64,000 nt of DNA. Origin: Advenella sp. FME57. Its GTDB lineage: Bacteria; Pseudomonadota; Gammaproteobacteria; Burkholderiales; Burkholderiaceae_B. This document shows, one piece after another, positions 20,194-27,804 of the stretch. How positions within the stretch are numbered: the stretch's first letter is position 1; each line of letters opens with the position of its first letter. Below the pieces are notes generated by a model. That model did not search any database, was not told the origin of the DNA, and saw only the letters and a list, made by a program, of their open reading frames with translations. Made by a program: the position numbers and the translations under genes. The DNA lies in NCBI RefSeq assembly GCF_014897675.1, contig NZ_JABUXU010000003.1, positions 1 through 64,000 of the forward strand, given 5' to 3'.

Positions 20194-20256
20194 CAGGCTA
20201 AATTGAGAACGGGTCATTGTAATAAACGCAATGGTCGCAGTGAGTTCTTGATGACA

Positions 20257-20314
20257 GGGTCGGTGGCCGAGTGGTTTTTAAGGCGCCCACCTGCAGTAGC
20301 AGTTCTAAATAATA
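20257..20314 (+). pseudogene. Truncated tRNA-Ser copy
   Basis: The first 18 bases (GGGTCGGTGGCCGAGTGG) are identical to the start of the intact tRNA at 20315, and the D-arm continues with GTTTTTAAGGCGCC. After that no anticodon stem, variable arm or T-arm can be folded. It is a 5' fragment 58 bases ahead of the full gene, left by partial duplication or by recombination at the tRNA. Confidence 0.75.
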
Positions 20315-20402
20315 GGGTCGGTGGCCGAGTGGCTGAAGGCGCACGCTTGGAAAGCGTGTATACGGTAACGTATCGGGGGTTCGAATCCCCCCCAACCCGC
20401 CA
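20315..20402 (+). tRNA. tRNA-Ser(GGA)
   Basis: 88 bases including the encoded CCA. Anticodon stem CACGC/GCGTG with loop TTGGAAA gives anticodon GGA (20349-20351). The long variable arm (ATACG-GTAA-CGTAT) marks a class II tRNA, and the T-arm is GGGGG-TTCGAAT-CCCCC. The acceptor stem GGGTCGG / CCAACCC pairs at six of seven positions, with C5 facing A68. The same C is present in the truncated copy, so it is not a single reading slip. Confidence 0.95.
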
Positions 20403-20439
20403 GACTTGTATACGTTAAGTAATGTATAAATACGAAATA

Positions 20440-20472
20440 CCCCGTAAATTCAATGATTTGCGGGGTTTTTTA
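20440..20472 (+). terminator. Terminator after tRNA-Ser; left copy of a repeated block
   Basis: Stem CCCCGTAAAT / ATTTGCGGGG (one G-T pair) followed by TTTTTT. The 43-base block 20440-20482 matches 27339-27381 at 37 positions without a gap. Confidence 0.85.
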
Positions 20473-20482
20473 TTGCCTGTTT

Positions 20483-21110
20483 GGTTATGCAGGGGTGTAT
20501 GCGTATGCTTGAAGATGCTCCCAATTGGGGGTATTGAACGAGCCTGGCCAGTCAAAACCTCCAATATGTCGTTAATGGTCCGAGCTTTGCGACCATTGTG
20601 CAGCAGATATCGACCAAGATCCCTGCCTGATTCTGAATTCAAGCGCAGTTGTGATTGGCGCGCAATTACGTATAAAGAATATGAATAGTGGATTACATTC
20701 ATATTTGAGCGCCGCAGCTTTCTGATAAAGCTGCTCGAAAATAGGCGGTTCCATCTGTATAGTTTAATCAGGCGATGATGGTGGTGTCTGACTCTGCTGA
20801 AAATGATGTCCTGCCGAACGCGGTCATGGGCGAGCACAGGGCGAATGTTATGTGGTATTCGATTGTCGAATTTCACAGTTAGTGAAAATGGCATCTCATG
20901 ATTAGTGAAAATATCCGGATTCTGCATTTGAAGGGAGATATAGGCAAGCATACAAGCTTGCCTATATTTTTTGCCTGTGAAACCAGAAATACTTCCAAAC
21001 ACACCCACGCGAGACACACAGGTGTGTGTTCGCGCCAAAGCCCCGCACGATAGTTGCAGCCAGCTATCCTTGAGACAAATCCATGCGGCTGGCGGTGGGA
21101 ATTCACAACG
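20483..21110. other. Intergenic region beside tRNA-Ser, no supported gene
   Basis: Several open frames exist (the longest is minus 20415-21038), but it runs across two terminators and has no domain. The only clear structure is the hairpin at 20939-20972. The region reads like decayed insertion DNA. Confidence 0.5.
20939..20972 (+). terminator. Rho-independent terminator in non-coding stretch
   Basis: Perfect 11-bp stem TATAGGCAAGC / GCTTGCCTATA, 6-base loop, then TTTTTT. No intact gene precedes it on this strand, so it may belong to a lost gene or an unseen transcript. Confidence 0.65.
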
Positions 21111-21728
21111 CTACTTTGCCGCTGCCTGAACAAGGTCGAGAGTTAATTTCTCCATGAATGATGCCATCGTAAGTTCGCCTAAGTCCACTGCCTTGGCGCC
21201 GCCGCCAGCGATGAAAGTGACATCAGTAATGCCAATGACTTTAAGAATTAAACGAAGATAGTGCGTAGCAATGTCGCGATCCTGAAGAAACGCCCCTTCA
21301 GTATAAACGCCGCCTGAGGCAATAAGCACTGTTGCCTTTTTATCTGTGACCAGACCATGACCATCAAATCCAAGCGTCTTGCCTTTGCGAACAATTGTAT
21401 CGATCCATGCCTTCAGTGAGGCCGGAACGTTATAGTTATAAACGGGTGTCGCTATCACAAGATGATCGGCTGCCTGCAATTCATCAATCAGTTTATCGGA
21501 GAGCTGTAGCCGTTCTTTCATCTCTGAAGTGTGCTGATCGGCAGGGGTGAAATATGCTTCAAGCCAATGTTCCGTGATGAACTGTAAATCGGTTTTTACC
21601 AGATCCCTCTCAATGATTTCACCAGACGGATTTGCGGTTTTCCAGCGCTCCAAAAATGACTGAGTCATGTTACGCGAGATTGAACCTTCTCCTCTGGGAC
21701 TCGTTTCTACAACTAAAAGTGTGCTCAT
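21111..21728 (-). CDS. azoR: FMN-dependent NADH-azoreductase (AzoR family)
   Basis: 205 residues. Flavodoxin-fold quinone/azo reductase that uses NADH for two-electron reduction and protects against quinones and azo compounds. FMN phosphate site [13 protein letters not shown] (about 10-22), [17 protein letters not shown] (about 94-110), ASGGVY near 139: all AzoR hallmarks. Normal length. Divergent from a LysR gene, with paired palindromes between them. Confidence 0.9.
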   Translation of the reverse strand: MSTLLVVETSPRGEGSISRNMTQSFLERWKTANPSGEIIERDLVKTDLQFITEHWLEAYFTPADQHTSEMKERLQLSDKLIDELQAADHLVIATPVYNYNVPASLKAWIDTIVRKGKTLGFDGHGLVTDKKATVLIASGGVYTEGAFLQDRDIATHYLRLILKVIGITDVTFIAGGGAKAVDLGELTMASFMEKLTLDLVQAAAK

Positions 21729-21772
21729 GCCTGTTTCCCTTGATGTGTGTTACGACACTATATCTCGCAGGG

Positions 21773-21817
21773 TTTATCACCGGAAGTGATAAAAATATGA
21801 TAGTTTTAATCATATTT
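21773..21817. promoter_or_regulatory. Two adjoining palindromes in the azoR/LysR divergent promoter
   Basis: Palindrome 1: TTTATCAC-N5-GTGATAAA (21773-21793). Palindrome 2: AAATATGAT-N7-ATCATATTT (21793-21817). They share one base and lie between the divergent genes, as expected for LysR operators that act on both promoters. Confidence 0.6.
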
Positions 21818-21848
21818 ACCGATGGATATACGATGAAAGGGCGGCATT

Positions 21849-22742
21849 TTGATCGGAAACCTTACACTTGATCAGCTACGCGTACTGGTGGCAATTGTAG
21901 AGACAGGGAGTTTCTCTGCAGCTAGTAGAGCGCTATCGCGAGCGCAGTCGTCTATCAGCCAGGCCATTGCATCATTAGAGGCAACCCAGGGTATTTTACT
22001 GTTTGATCGAAGTGGTCATCGCCCACGTCTGACTGAGGCAGGCCGTGTACTCGTTGAGCATGCCAGGTTGGTTTTGGCGAGTGCAGGGCGGTTTGCGGCG
22101 GTAGCCAAAGGAGCTCGCTCCGGACTTGAGCCTGAGCTGACGATTGCCATTGATCCTTTAGTTCCAACAGCATCATTGATTGAAAGTTTGCGTCTGCTGC
22201 GTAAACAATTTCCTGACCTGCCGGTAAGCTTTTCAACAGAAGGGCTGGGTGGTTCACTACGACGATTACGGAATGGAACGGCGGCCACGGGAATTTGTCT
22301 GCTGCTTCCCACGGTGCCAGAGGATGTCGTGGCATATCCTTTACTTCGTATAAAAATGTTGCCCGTCGTGGCAACGGGACATCCCTTGGCATTCCTTAAG
22401 CGCCCTGTCATGCAAAGTGACTTTGAGGCCCATGTGCAGCTTGTACTTTCAGACCCTGTAGAGCCCCAAAGTGTGGATTATGGTATTTCAAGTGCCAGGC
22501 GGTGGCGCTTTATCGACATTGGCCGTCGTATGGATTTTCTGATGGCAGGGTTTGGCTGGTGTCGTATGCCCGAACATATGGTAGCAAGCGAAATTGCCGC
22601 GGGACATCTCGCATTAATGCAAATTGTTGATGACCCGACGCCAGAAGAAGGGCTTACGATCTATGCCGCCCATAAGCGCAGCGATGCGCTCGGACCAGCT
22701 GGACAGTGGCTGATGACAGAACTGAAGCAACGTTTCGCCTGA
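21849..22742 (+). CDS. LysR-family transcriptional regulator
   Basis: 297 residues. N-terminal winged helix (LDQLRVLVAIVETGSFSAAS, then SSISQAIASLE) and a C-terminal periplasmic-binding-like effector domain. The start is TTG at 21849: no ATG lies in frame before the domain, and AAAGGGCGG stands 5 bases upstream. Divergent from azoR, so it probably controls that gene in response to a quinone or similar compound. Confidence 0.9.
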   Translation: MIGNLTLDQLRVLVAIVETGSFSAASRALSRAQSSISQAIASLEATQGILLFDRSGHRPRLTEAGRVLVEHARLVLASAGRFAAVAKGARSGLEPELTIAIDPLVPTASLIESLRLLRKQFPDLPVSFSTEGLGGSLRRLRNGTAATGICLLLPTVPEDVVAYPLLRIKMLPVVATGHPLAFLKRPVMQSDFEAHVQLVLSDPVEPQSVDYGISSARRWRFIDIGRRMDFLMAGFGWCRMPEHMVASEIAAGHLALMQIVDDPTPEEGLTIYAAHKRSDALGPAGQWLMTELKQRFA

Positions 22743-23218
22743 TAACAATGCTGCTTACCGGCGTTTTAGAGGATTAAGGTACAACGGGTATAACCCCGTG
22801 TCTGAAGCGGGGAGGACTCGGCTTTTATACGGCCATGGTCAAATTGTGCTAATTGATGTGTCATATCGTCCACATCAAATTCTGATAGGCTTGGCTCGCG
22901 CGCAGCCCGAGTGATGTTCTGTCCAACTGCAAAGAGCTTGCCAAGAAATCTGCACGCAGAAGAGAAAAACCGAATACACGACAGACGCGCGACCGGTACG
23001 GCACAATGTGAACGAGGAGTCACACGAAGTGATTCGTAAAGGACGGGACCGAGAGGCGGTTACGGTTGGCAGTGCCAAGTGCATCTACTGCGGCGCTATA
23101 TGGTTGCGCCTGTCGCTAGCCAAAAATCATGACGCATCATAGGCTTTGGGGGTCTCTCCTTCGTCTCGTAGTGCCTGCCGGGCAGGCCCTACGATTGCAG
23201 GCCAATAGTAGAGTTCAA
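22743..23218. other. Intergenic region, no supported gene
   Basis: Short frames on both strands show no domain. One plus-strand frame (about 22910-23140) reads with a CxxC near its end but has no start codon. A 27-base imperfect palindrome is at 23167-23193. Confidence 0.45.
23167..23193 (-). repeat. GC-rich hairpin beyond the tetR stop
   Basis: Arms CGTAG-T-GCCTGCC and GGCAGGC-C-CTACG around one base. It lies 26 bases past the tetR stop and may end its transcript, but it has no T run. Confidence 0.5.
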
Positions 23219-23833
23219 TCATCGTTTCGTTTCTCTTGTGGAACTTACGTAAGGGTTAAGAAGCGCTAGCACTGGACGGACCATTCCTTCGAGCAATTCT
23301 CGTTCTGGTCTTGTTCTGGCTACGACGCGCAGTCCGACATGAACGCCCAGTAGTAGCCGTCCCAGGTCAGTGGCCGATTGGGTTGTTGTTATCGTTCCGT
23401 CTTGCTGGCCGGCTTGGACGCATCGACGAAAGAATGCCTCGATATGTCCGAGAACTTCGGTGACAATTTCCCGGAATTCCGGATCGTGGGGCGCAAGTTC
23501 TAATGCGGAATTCACAAGCATGCATCCTTTTCGCTGCCTATCGGCCAGGGATCGTTGAATGATTTCCGAGAAAAAAGCGCTAATTGCTTGTGGTGGAGGT
23601 AGCTTGCCCTCAAGCCGGCGCACGCGATCTGCGAAGCTGGTTTCGATGTAATGATTGAGCGCTCTGCGGTATAAGGCTCGTTTGCCGCCGAAAGCGTTAT
23701 ACAAGCTTGCGCCGGTTAACCCCATTTTTTCCGCCAGCTCTCTGGTTGAGGTTGCTTCGTACCCACGTTCCCAAAAACAGTCGATAGCAGCAGCTAGAAC
23801 TTCAGTTTCATCAAATTCTCTTGGTCGGCCCAT
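23219..23833 (-). CDS. TetR-family repressor
   Basis: 204 residues. N-terminal helix-turn-helix (about 10-55: VLAAAIDCFWERGYEATSTR, then LTGASLYNAFGGKRALYRRAL) and a ligand-binding helical domain with GCMLVNSALELAPHDPE, the pattern of the TetR_C group found next to detoxification enzymes. Divergent from the EamA-GST-SDR-dehalogenase operon, with a 40-base palindrome 47 bases from its start. It most likely represses both directions until a reactive substrate binds. Confidence 0.92.
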   Translation of the reverse strand: MGRPREFDETEVLAAAIDCFWERGYEATSTRELAEKMGLTGASLYNAFGGKRALYRRALNHYIETSFADRVRRLEGKLPPPQAISAFFSEIIQRSLADRQRKGCMLVNSALELAPHDPEFREIVTEVLGHIEAFFRRCVQAGQQDGTITTTQSATDLGRLLLGVHVGLRVVARTRPERELLEGMVRPVLALLNPYVSSTRETKR

Positions 23834-23879
23834 AAATTGGTTGCCTATAAATGTGACGCATGTCAGCTATTAATCTAAT

Positions 23880-23919
23880 ACTTGACCATTTTAGATCGAT
23901 CGATTTAGAATGGTCAAGT
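23880..23919. promoter_or_regulatory. TetR operator palindrome
   Basis: Outer arms ACTTGACCATT and AATGGTCAAGT (11 perfect base pairs) surround a central ATCGATCGAT palindrome, all on the same axis. It lies between divergent tetR and eamA and also contains TTGACC, close to a -35 hexamer. This is the obvious binding site of the TetR protein. Confidence 0.75.
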
Positions 23920-24000
23920 CTTCAGTTAATGATTTCCCGCCTGTCTAAGAACGCCTCTAACTTCGACGCTCACTTTTTAAATGTTTTGGCAAATGCGAAC

Positions 24001-24915
24001 ATGTCCCCCAATTTGACACCGCCTGTACGATGGATCCGTGGCTTGGCCTTTGCTGCTATCTCAGTTTTAATATTTTCCGGATGGTTCGTGGTTACGCGAT
24101 TTACGGTCACGCATCAGTTGCGCATTTGGGATGTCACAGCGCTGCGCTTTGGGGCTGGGGCGATTCTGCTAGCTCCGGTGCTATTTAAGCAACGACTGTC
24201 GGTAGGGGCGTGGCTGGAAGGCCTGCTCTATTCTGTGCTTTGGGGTGCCCCCTTTGTGTTGCTCGTCGCTACGGGTCTGAAGCTCACCACGGCTGCGCAG
24301 GCGTCATCAATTGTTCCGGCGCTGATGCCCGTAATGGCTGGTTTGATTAGCTGGCATGTGACAAAACAGCGACCCGCTAGTTCGACGATCTGGAGCTACC
24401 TGGCTATATTGATGGGTTTGGTTGCGCTGGTGGCCAGTCGCCTGGAGACGGACGGTGCTATTGATACGCTGGGCTATGGTGCGCTGGTGCTGGCAGCACT
24501 CACTTGGGCTGTTTACTCGGTACGCTTTCGTACTAGCGAGCTGTCAGCGCTCCAGTCGGCGGCGCTGATCTGCTTCTGGTCGGCGGTGATCTTCATCCCA
24601 GTGTATGTCGGATGGAACCTGTCAAGACTGAACCAAGCGTCCACTAATGAAATCGTGTTCCAGTTTGTTTACCAAGGCGTGTTCATGAGCGGTGTGGCGC
24701 TCTTTGCCTATAACCGGGCGGTAGCAGTGCTCGGCTCCGGCGCTGCATCGGCCATGATGGCGTTGGTTCCTGTTTTGGCAACGCTTTTAGCGGTGCCTGT
24801 ATTGGGTGAAGTGCCGTCCTTGCTTGGGGTTGCGGCAATCTTCATCATTTCGCTGGGCGTTGTTATTGCTGCCAGACGTCCATTCCCTGTTGCCATTCTT
24901 AAACGTGCCGAGTAG
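24001..24915 (+). CDS. EamA/DMT-family membrane transporter
   Basis: 304 residues, about ten membrane helices in two EamA repeats (residues about 15-145 and 160-295). Small-molecule exporter of the inner membrane; substrate unknown. The frame is open from 23860, but that start would put the operator inside the gene, while the ATG at 24001 gives the normal family N-terminus. First gene of a four-gene operon; the next gene begins 12 bases after its stop. Confidence 0.88.
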   Translation: MSPNLTPPVRWIRGLAFAAISVLIFSGWFVVTRFTVTHQLRIWDVTALRFGAGAILLAPVLFKQRLSVGAWLEGLLYSVLWGAPFVLLVATGLKLTTAAQASSIVPALMPVMAGLISWHVTKQRPASSTIWSYLAILMGLVALVASRLETDGAIDTLGYGALVLAALTWAVYSVRFRTSELSALQSAALICFWSAVIFIPVYVGWNLSRLNQASTNEIVFQFVYQGVFMSGVALFAYNRAVAVLGSGAASAMMALVPVLATLLAVPVLGEVPSLLGVAAIFIISLGVVIAARRPFPVAILKRAE

Positions 24916-24927
24916 GAGGCATTACAA

Positions 24928-25632
24928 ATGATTCGTTTCTATTATCATCCGACACCTAATCCAGCCAAAATTTCACTCTTTCTCGAAGAATCTGGGTTGG
25001 ATTACGAGGTCGTGCCAGTGGATACAAGCAAGGGTCAGCAGCACGATCCTGAGTTTCGCAGAATCAACCCGAACGGCAAGGTCCCTGCGATTGTAGATCT
25101 GGATGGGCCGGGCGGTCGACAGGCGACGGTCTTCGATTCTACGGCAATTCTGATATACCTTGCAGAGAAGACGGGGCGATTTCTCGGCCAGGTCCAGGAT
25201 CGTCCGCAGCTCTTATCATGGCTGCTTTTTCTCGCCAGTGGCCTGGGGCCATTTTCGGGGCAGGCGGTGCACTTTCAGCATGCAGCTCCTGGGGGACTGG
25301 ACTATGCCGTCAATCGGTACCGCCGCGAAGCCGAGCGTCATTACAAGATTTTGGACGACCATTTGGTTGATCGGGAATTTATCGTTGGCAACGAATACAC
25401 CATCGCCGATATCTCTGCTTGGGGATGGCTGGATAGAGCGTCCAGGGTGATGAAAGGCACCGAGGATCCGTTGGCCCTTTACCCGAACATCAAACGTTGG
25501 TTTCAAGGCGTCGATGCAAGGCCGGCCGTTGCACGCGCGCGGATGGTCGCCTCCGATGTTGCGTTTAAGAAGGTGAATGATGAAGAGACTCAGCGTGCGC
25601 TGTTCCCTTCGAATTTCCTACCAGCGGCCTGA
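24928..25632 (+). CDS. Glutathione S-transferase family protein
   Basis: 234 residues. Thioredoxin-like N-domain (about 1-85; cis-Pro in NPNGKVPAIVDLDG, glutathione contact in VFDSTAILIYLAEK) and helical C-domain with NEYTIADISAWGW. The arrangement is that of the YfcG/Ure2p-like bacterial GSTs. In this operon it would conjugate or dehalogenate an electrophile with glutathione. Ribosome site AGGAGG. Confidence 0.92.
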   Translation: MIRFYYHPTPNPAKISLFLEESGLDYEVVPVDTSKGQQHDPEFRRINPNGKVPAIVDLDGPGGRQATVFDSTAILIYLAEKTGRFLGQVQDRPQLLSWLLFLASGLGPFSGQAVHFQHAAPGGLDYAVNRYRREAERHYKILDDHLVDREFIVGNEYTIADISAWGWLDRASRVMKGTEDPLALYPNIKRWFQGVDARPAVARARMVASDVAFKKVNDEETQRALFPSNFLPAA

Positions 25633-25673
25633 ACAGTCGTCCATATAAATCGTACTTTGAGGTATAGATAAGC

Positions 25674-26480
25674 ATGAACGTACAGGGAAAGAAAGTTTTG
25701 ATTACCGGAGGATCGAGCGGTATTGGGCTGGCTACGGCCACCGAGCTTGTCCAAAAAGGCGCCAAGGTCTTTATCGTCGGGCGTCGTGATAAGGTTGTTA
25801 CGCAGGCGATTGAGCTGCTGCGGGCTGCGGGCGGGCAGGCCGATGGTATTGACGCGGATGTTGGAACCAAGCAGGGGCGGGCCCGAGCCTTGGCGGCTGC
25901 CCGAGTCTCGATGAGCGGGGTAGATATTTTAATTAACAGCGCAGGTGGCGTGCGCGCGGGCAGGCTGGAAGACACGCCGGAATGCGATATTGCAAAGATG
26001 GTGGAAGTCAATTTATTGGCACCCATTTTGTTGGCGCGTGCGGCAATGCCGGATTTGCGTGCGTCGTGCGACAGCATGATTGTGAATGTGTCCTCGGGCA
26101 TTGCGCTCGTTGGGGTACCCTTCTATACGACTTACGCGGCGGTCAAAGCGGGGATCTCGCATTTTGGGGAGGCGCTACGTCGGGAGTTGAAAGGTGAGGG
26201 CGTGCATGTGCTGACGGTCTACCCCGGCGCTACCGATACGCCGATGATGACGTCGTCGCGAGCGGGTCCCGATCTAGGTTTCGTTCGTGAACCGGCTAGC
26301 GCAGTGGCCCAGGCCATTGTCCAGGGTATAGAAGCCAACGCAATGCAGGTAATTCGTGGCGGCGAGGTGCGTGAGGCGATGATTGCACAGAACCGCACAG
26401 ATCCCCTTGTACTGGACGACAAGTTCACATCGCTCAAGCCTAAGCTTGCCGAAGCGGTAAAGGACCATTTTTCACTCTGA
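25674..26480 (+). CDS. Short-chain dehydrogenase/reductase
   Basis: 268 residues, classical SDR. Cofactor loop TGGSSGIG (about 11-18), NSAGG (about 88), catalytic Ser in NVSSGIALVG and Tyr/Lys in TTYAAVKAG (about 158-166). RR after the third strand (VGRRDK) favours NADPH. Substrate unknown; oxidises or reduces an alcohol/ketone in the detoxification route of this operon. Confidence 0.92.
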   Translation: MNVQGKKVLITGGSSGIGLATATELVQKGAKVFIVGRRDKVVTQAIELLRAAGGQADGIDADVGTKQGRARALAAARVSMSGVDILINSAGGVRAGRLEDTPECDIAKMVEVNLLAPILLARAAMPDLRASCDSMIVNVSSGIALVGVPFYTTYAAVKAGISHFGEALRRELKGEGVHVLTVYPGATDTPMMTSSRAGPDLGFVREPASAVAQAIVQGIEANAMQVIRGGEVREAMIAQNRTDPLVLDDKFTSLKPKLAEAVKDHFSL

Positions 26481-26499
26481 CTTTGTAAAGGAGCGTTCC

Positions 26500-27186
26500 A
26501 TGGCGGATACCAAAGCTATTGTATTTGATCTTTACGGCACGCTGTACGACGTTCACTCGGTGGCTGGCCAGTGCAATGCATCGTATCCCGGGCAAGGCAC
26601 GCAAATTAGCGAGATGTGGCGCCAGAAGCAGCTCGAATATACTTGGTTGCGCAGTTTGATGGGACAGTACATTTCGTTCGAGCAGGCGACTCATGATGCG
26701 CTCGTCTACACCTGCAATCATTTGAAGCTACATCTCGACGAGACGACTTGTAAGGTGCTGTGCGATGCTTATCTGAACTTGTCGCCGTATCCAGAGGTGC
26801 CTGACACACTGCAGCGCTTGAAAGACATGGGGCTGCCGCTGGCTATTCTGTCCAATGGGTCGGCTTTCTCGATTGACAGTGTCGTGAAAAATTCTGGCTT
26901 GAAAGAATATTTCTCTCATCTGCTTAGTGTTGAGCGCATTGAAGTATTCAAGCCCGATCCACGCGTTTATACGCTCGCGTGCGAAGTTTTGAGCCTACCG
27001 CCGTCCCAGATTCTCTTTGTCTCGTCAAATGCTTGGGATGCCTCGGGTGCACGGCACTTTGGATTTGACGTTTGCTGGGTTAATCGTCGCGACAGCACGT
27101 TTGATGAATTGGGCACTTCGCCCTCATATGTGGTTGGTGGGTTGGATGGGGTGCCAGAAATTGTCCGCGAATTTGGCGATTTTTAG
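26500..27186 (+). CDS. L-2-haloacid dehalogenase (HAD type II)
   Basis: 228 residues. All active-site positions of Pseudomonas L-DEX YL are present with the same numbers: Asp10 (nucleophile, FDLYGTLYD), Thr14, Arg41, Ser118 (ILSNGS), Lys151, Tyr157, Ser175, Asn177 and Asp180 (SSNAWD). The enzyme hydrolyses L-2-haloalkanoic acids to D-2-hydroxy acids with inversion. The family numbering is from memory; the residues are read from this sequence. Last gene of the TetR operon, 20 bases after the SDR gene. Confidence 0.93.
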   Translation: MADTKAIVFDLYGTLYDVHSVAGQCNASYPGQGTQISEMWRQKQLEYTWLRSLMGQYISFEQATHDALVYTCNHLKLHLDETTCKVLCDAYLNLSPYPEVPDTLQRLKDMGLPLAILSNGSAFSIDSVVKNSGLKEYFSHLLSVERIEVFKPDPRVYTLACEVLSLPPSQILFVSSNAWDASGARHFGFDVCWVNRRDSTFDELGTSPSYVVGGLDGVPEIVREFGDF

Positions 27187-27331
27187 GCGGTAACTTCAGA
27201 CGTAAAAATATAGAAATTACATTATCATATTGGCTAGAATGGTAGTCATACTTCAGTATTGGAATTGTCTAGTATTTGTAATGGTTTTGCATGAAATCTG
27301 AATGGCCTTCCCAATCCGTCAGATTTATATA

Positions 27332-27372
27332 TAAAAAACCCCGTTAACTCAACGAGTTACGGGGTTTTTTAT
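27332..27372. terminator. Bidirectional terminator; right copy of the tRNA-side block
   Basis: AAAAAA-CCCCGT...ACGGGG-TTTTTT with one bulge. It can end the TetR operon (plus) and the sorAB operon (minus). The 43 bases from 27339 match 20440-20482 at 37 positions, and the preceding CAGATTTATATA resembles CAGACTTGTATA behind tRNA-Ser. It may mark the right end of an insertion. Nothing else is seen in 27187-27331. Confidence 0.8.
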
Positions 27373-27457
27373 AGCCTGTTTTGTCTTTATGGCCTTATAG
27401 GCAAGCTTGCAGACAACTCACTCAGATCGATGACCTATTGAGCAAGTCATGAGTTGT

Positions 27458-27796
27458 CTATTTCCCACCGCCTGTCGCATGTACGACATAGGCCACGATT
27501 GCATCCATGGATGTCTCATCCAGGGAGTCGGCATAGGAAGGCATAACGGCCATGCCTTCCTGCAATACCTTCTTAATGCGTGCCGCATCGGGTTTCAGTT
27601 CATCAAGATCGGGGCCGATGGTTCCGGCTGAACCCGCGTCTTTCAGGGTGTGGCACACGGCACAGGCGGGCGCGGCATCAGAGATGAATAGGGCTTTTCC
27701 CTTCTCCAGCTGAGCATCGGAGTCAGCTGCAAAACTGGCGCCTGCAACGCCCATCCATAAGACAGCCGCTGCGGCTGACAATACAACATGCTTCAT
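27458..27796 (-). CDS. sorB: c-type cytochrome, SorB-like subunit
   Basis: 112 residues: Sec signal peptide (cut after GASFA), then a single haem site CAVCH (about 45-49) and distal methionine candidates in AVMPSYADSL. Takes electrons from the sulfite-oxidising subunit and passes them to the respiratory chain in the periplasm. The ATG at 27796 has AAGGA in front and lies 8 bases after the sorA stop. Confidence 0.88.
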   Translation of the reverse strand: MKHVVLSAAAAVLWMGVAGASFAADSDAQLEKGKALFISDAAPACAVCHTLKDAGSAGTIGPDLDELKPDAARIKKVLQEGMAVMPSYADSLDETSMDAIVAYVVHATGGGK

Positions 27797-27804
27797 TTTT
27801 TTCC

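Noticed and set aside
20198-20395. Minus-strand frame over the tRNA
   Set aside because: It is the well-known false protein made by reading a tRNA backwards.
20415-21038. 207-codon minus-strand frame beside tRNA-Ser
   Set aside because: It crosses two terminators and has no domain or good ribosome site.
22910-23140. Plus frame with a CxxC near its end
   Set aside because: No start codon and no family; possibly decayed DNA.
23860-24000. Longer start for the EamA transporter
   Set aside because: It would place the TetR operator inside the coding region and adds a tail that the family does not have.
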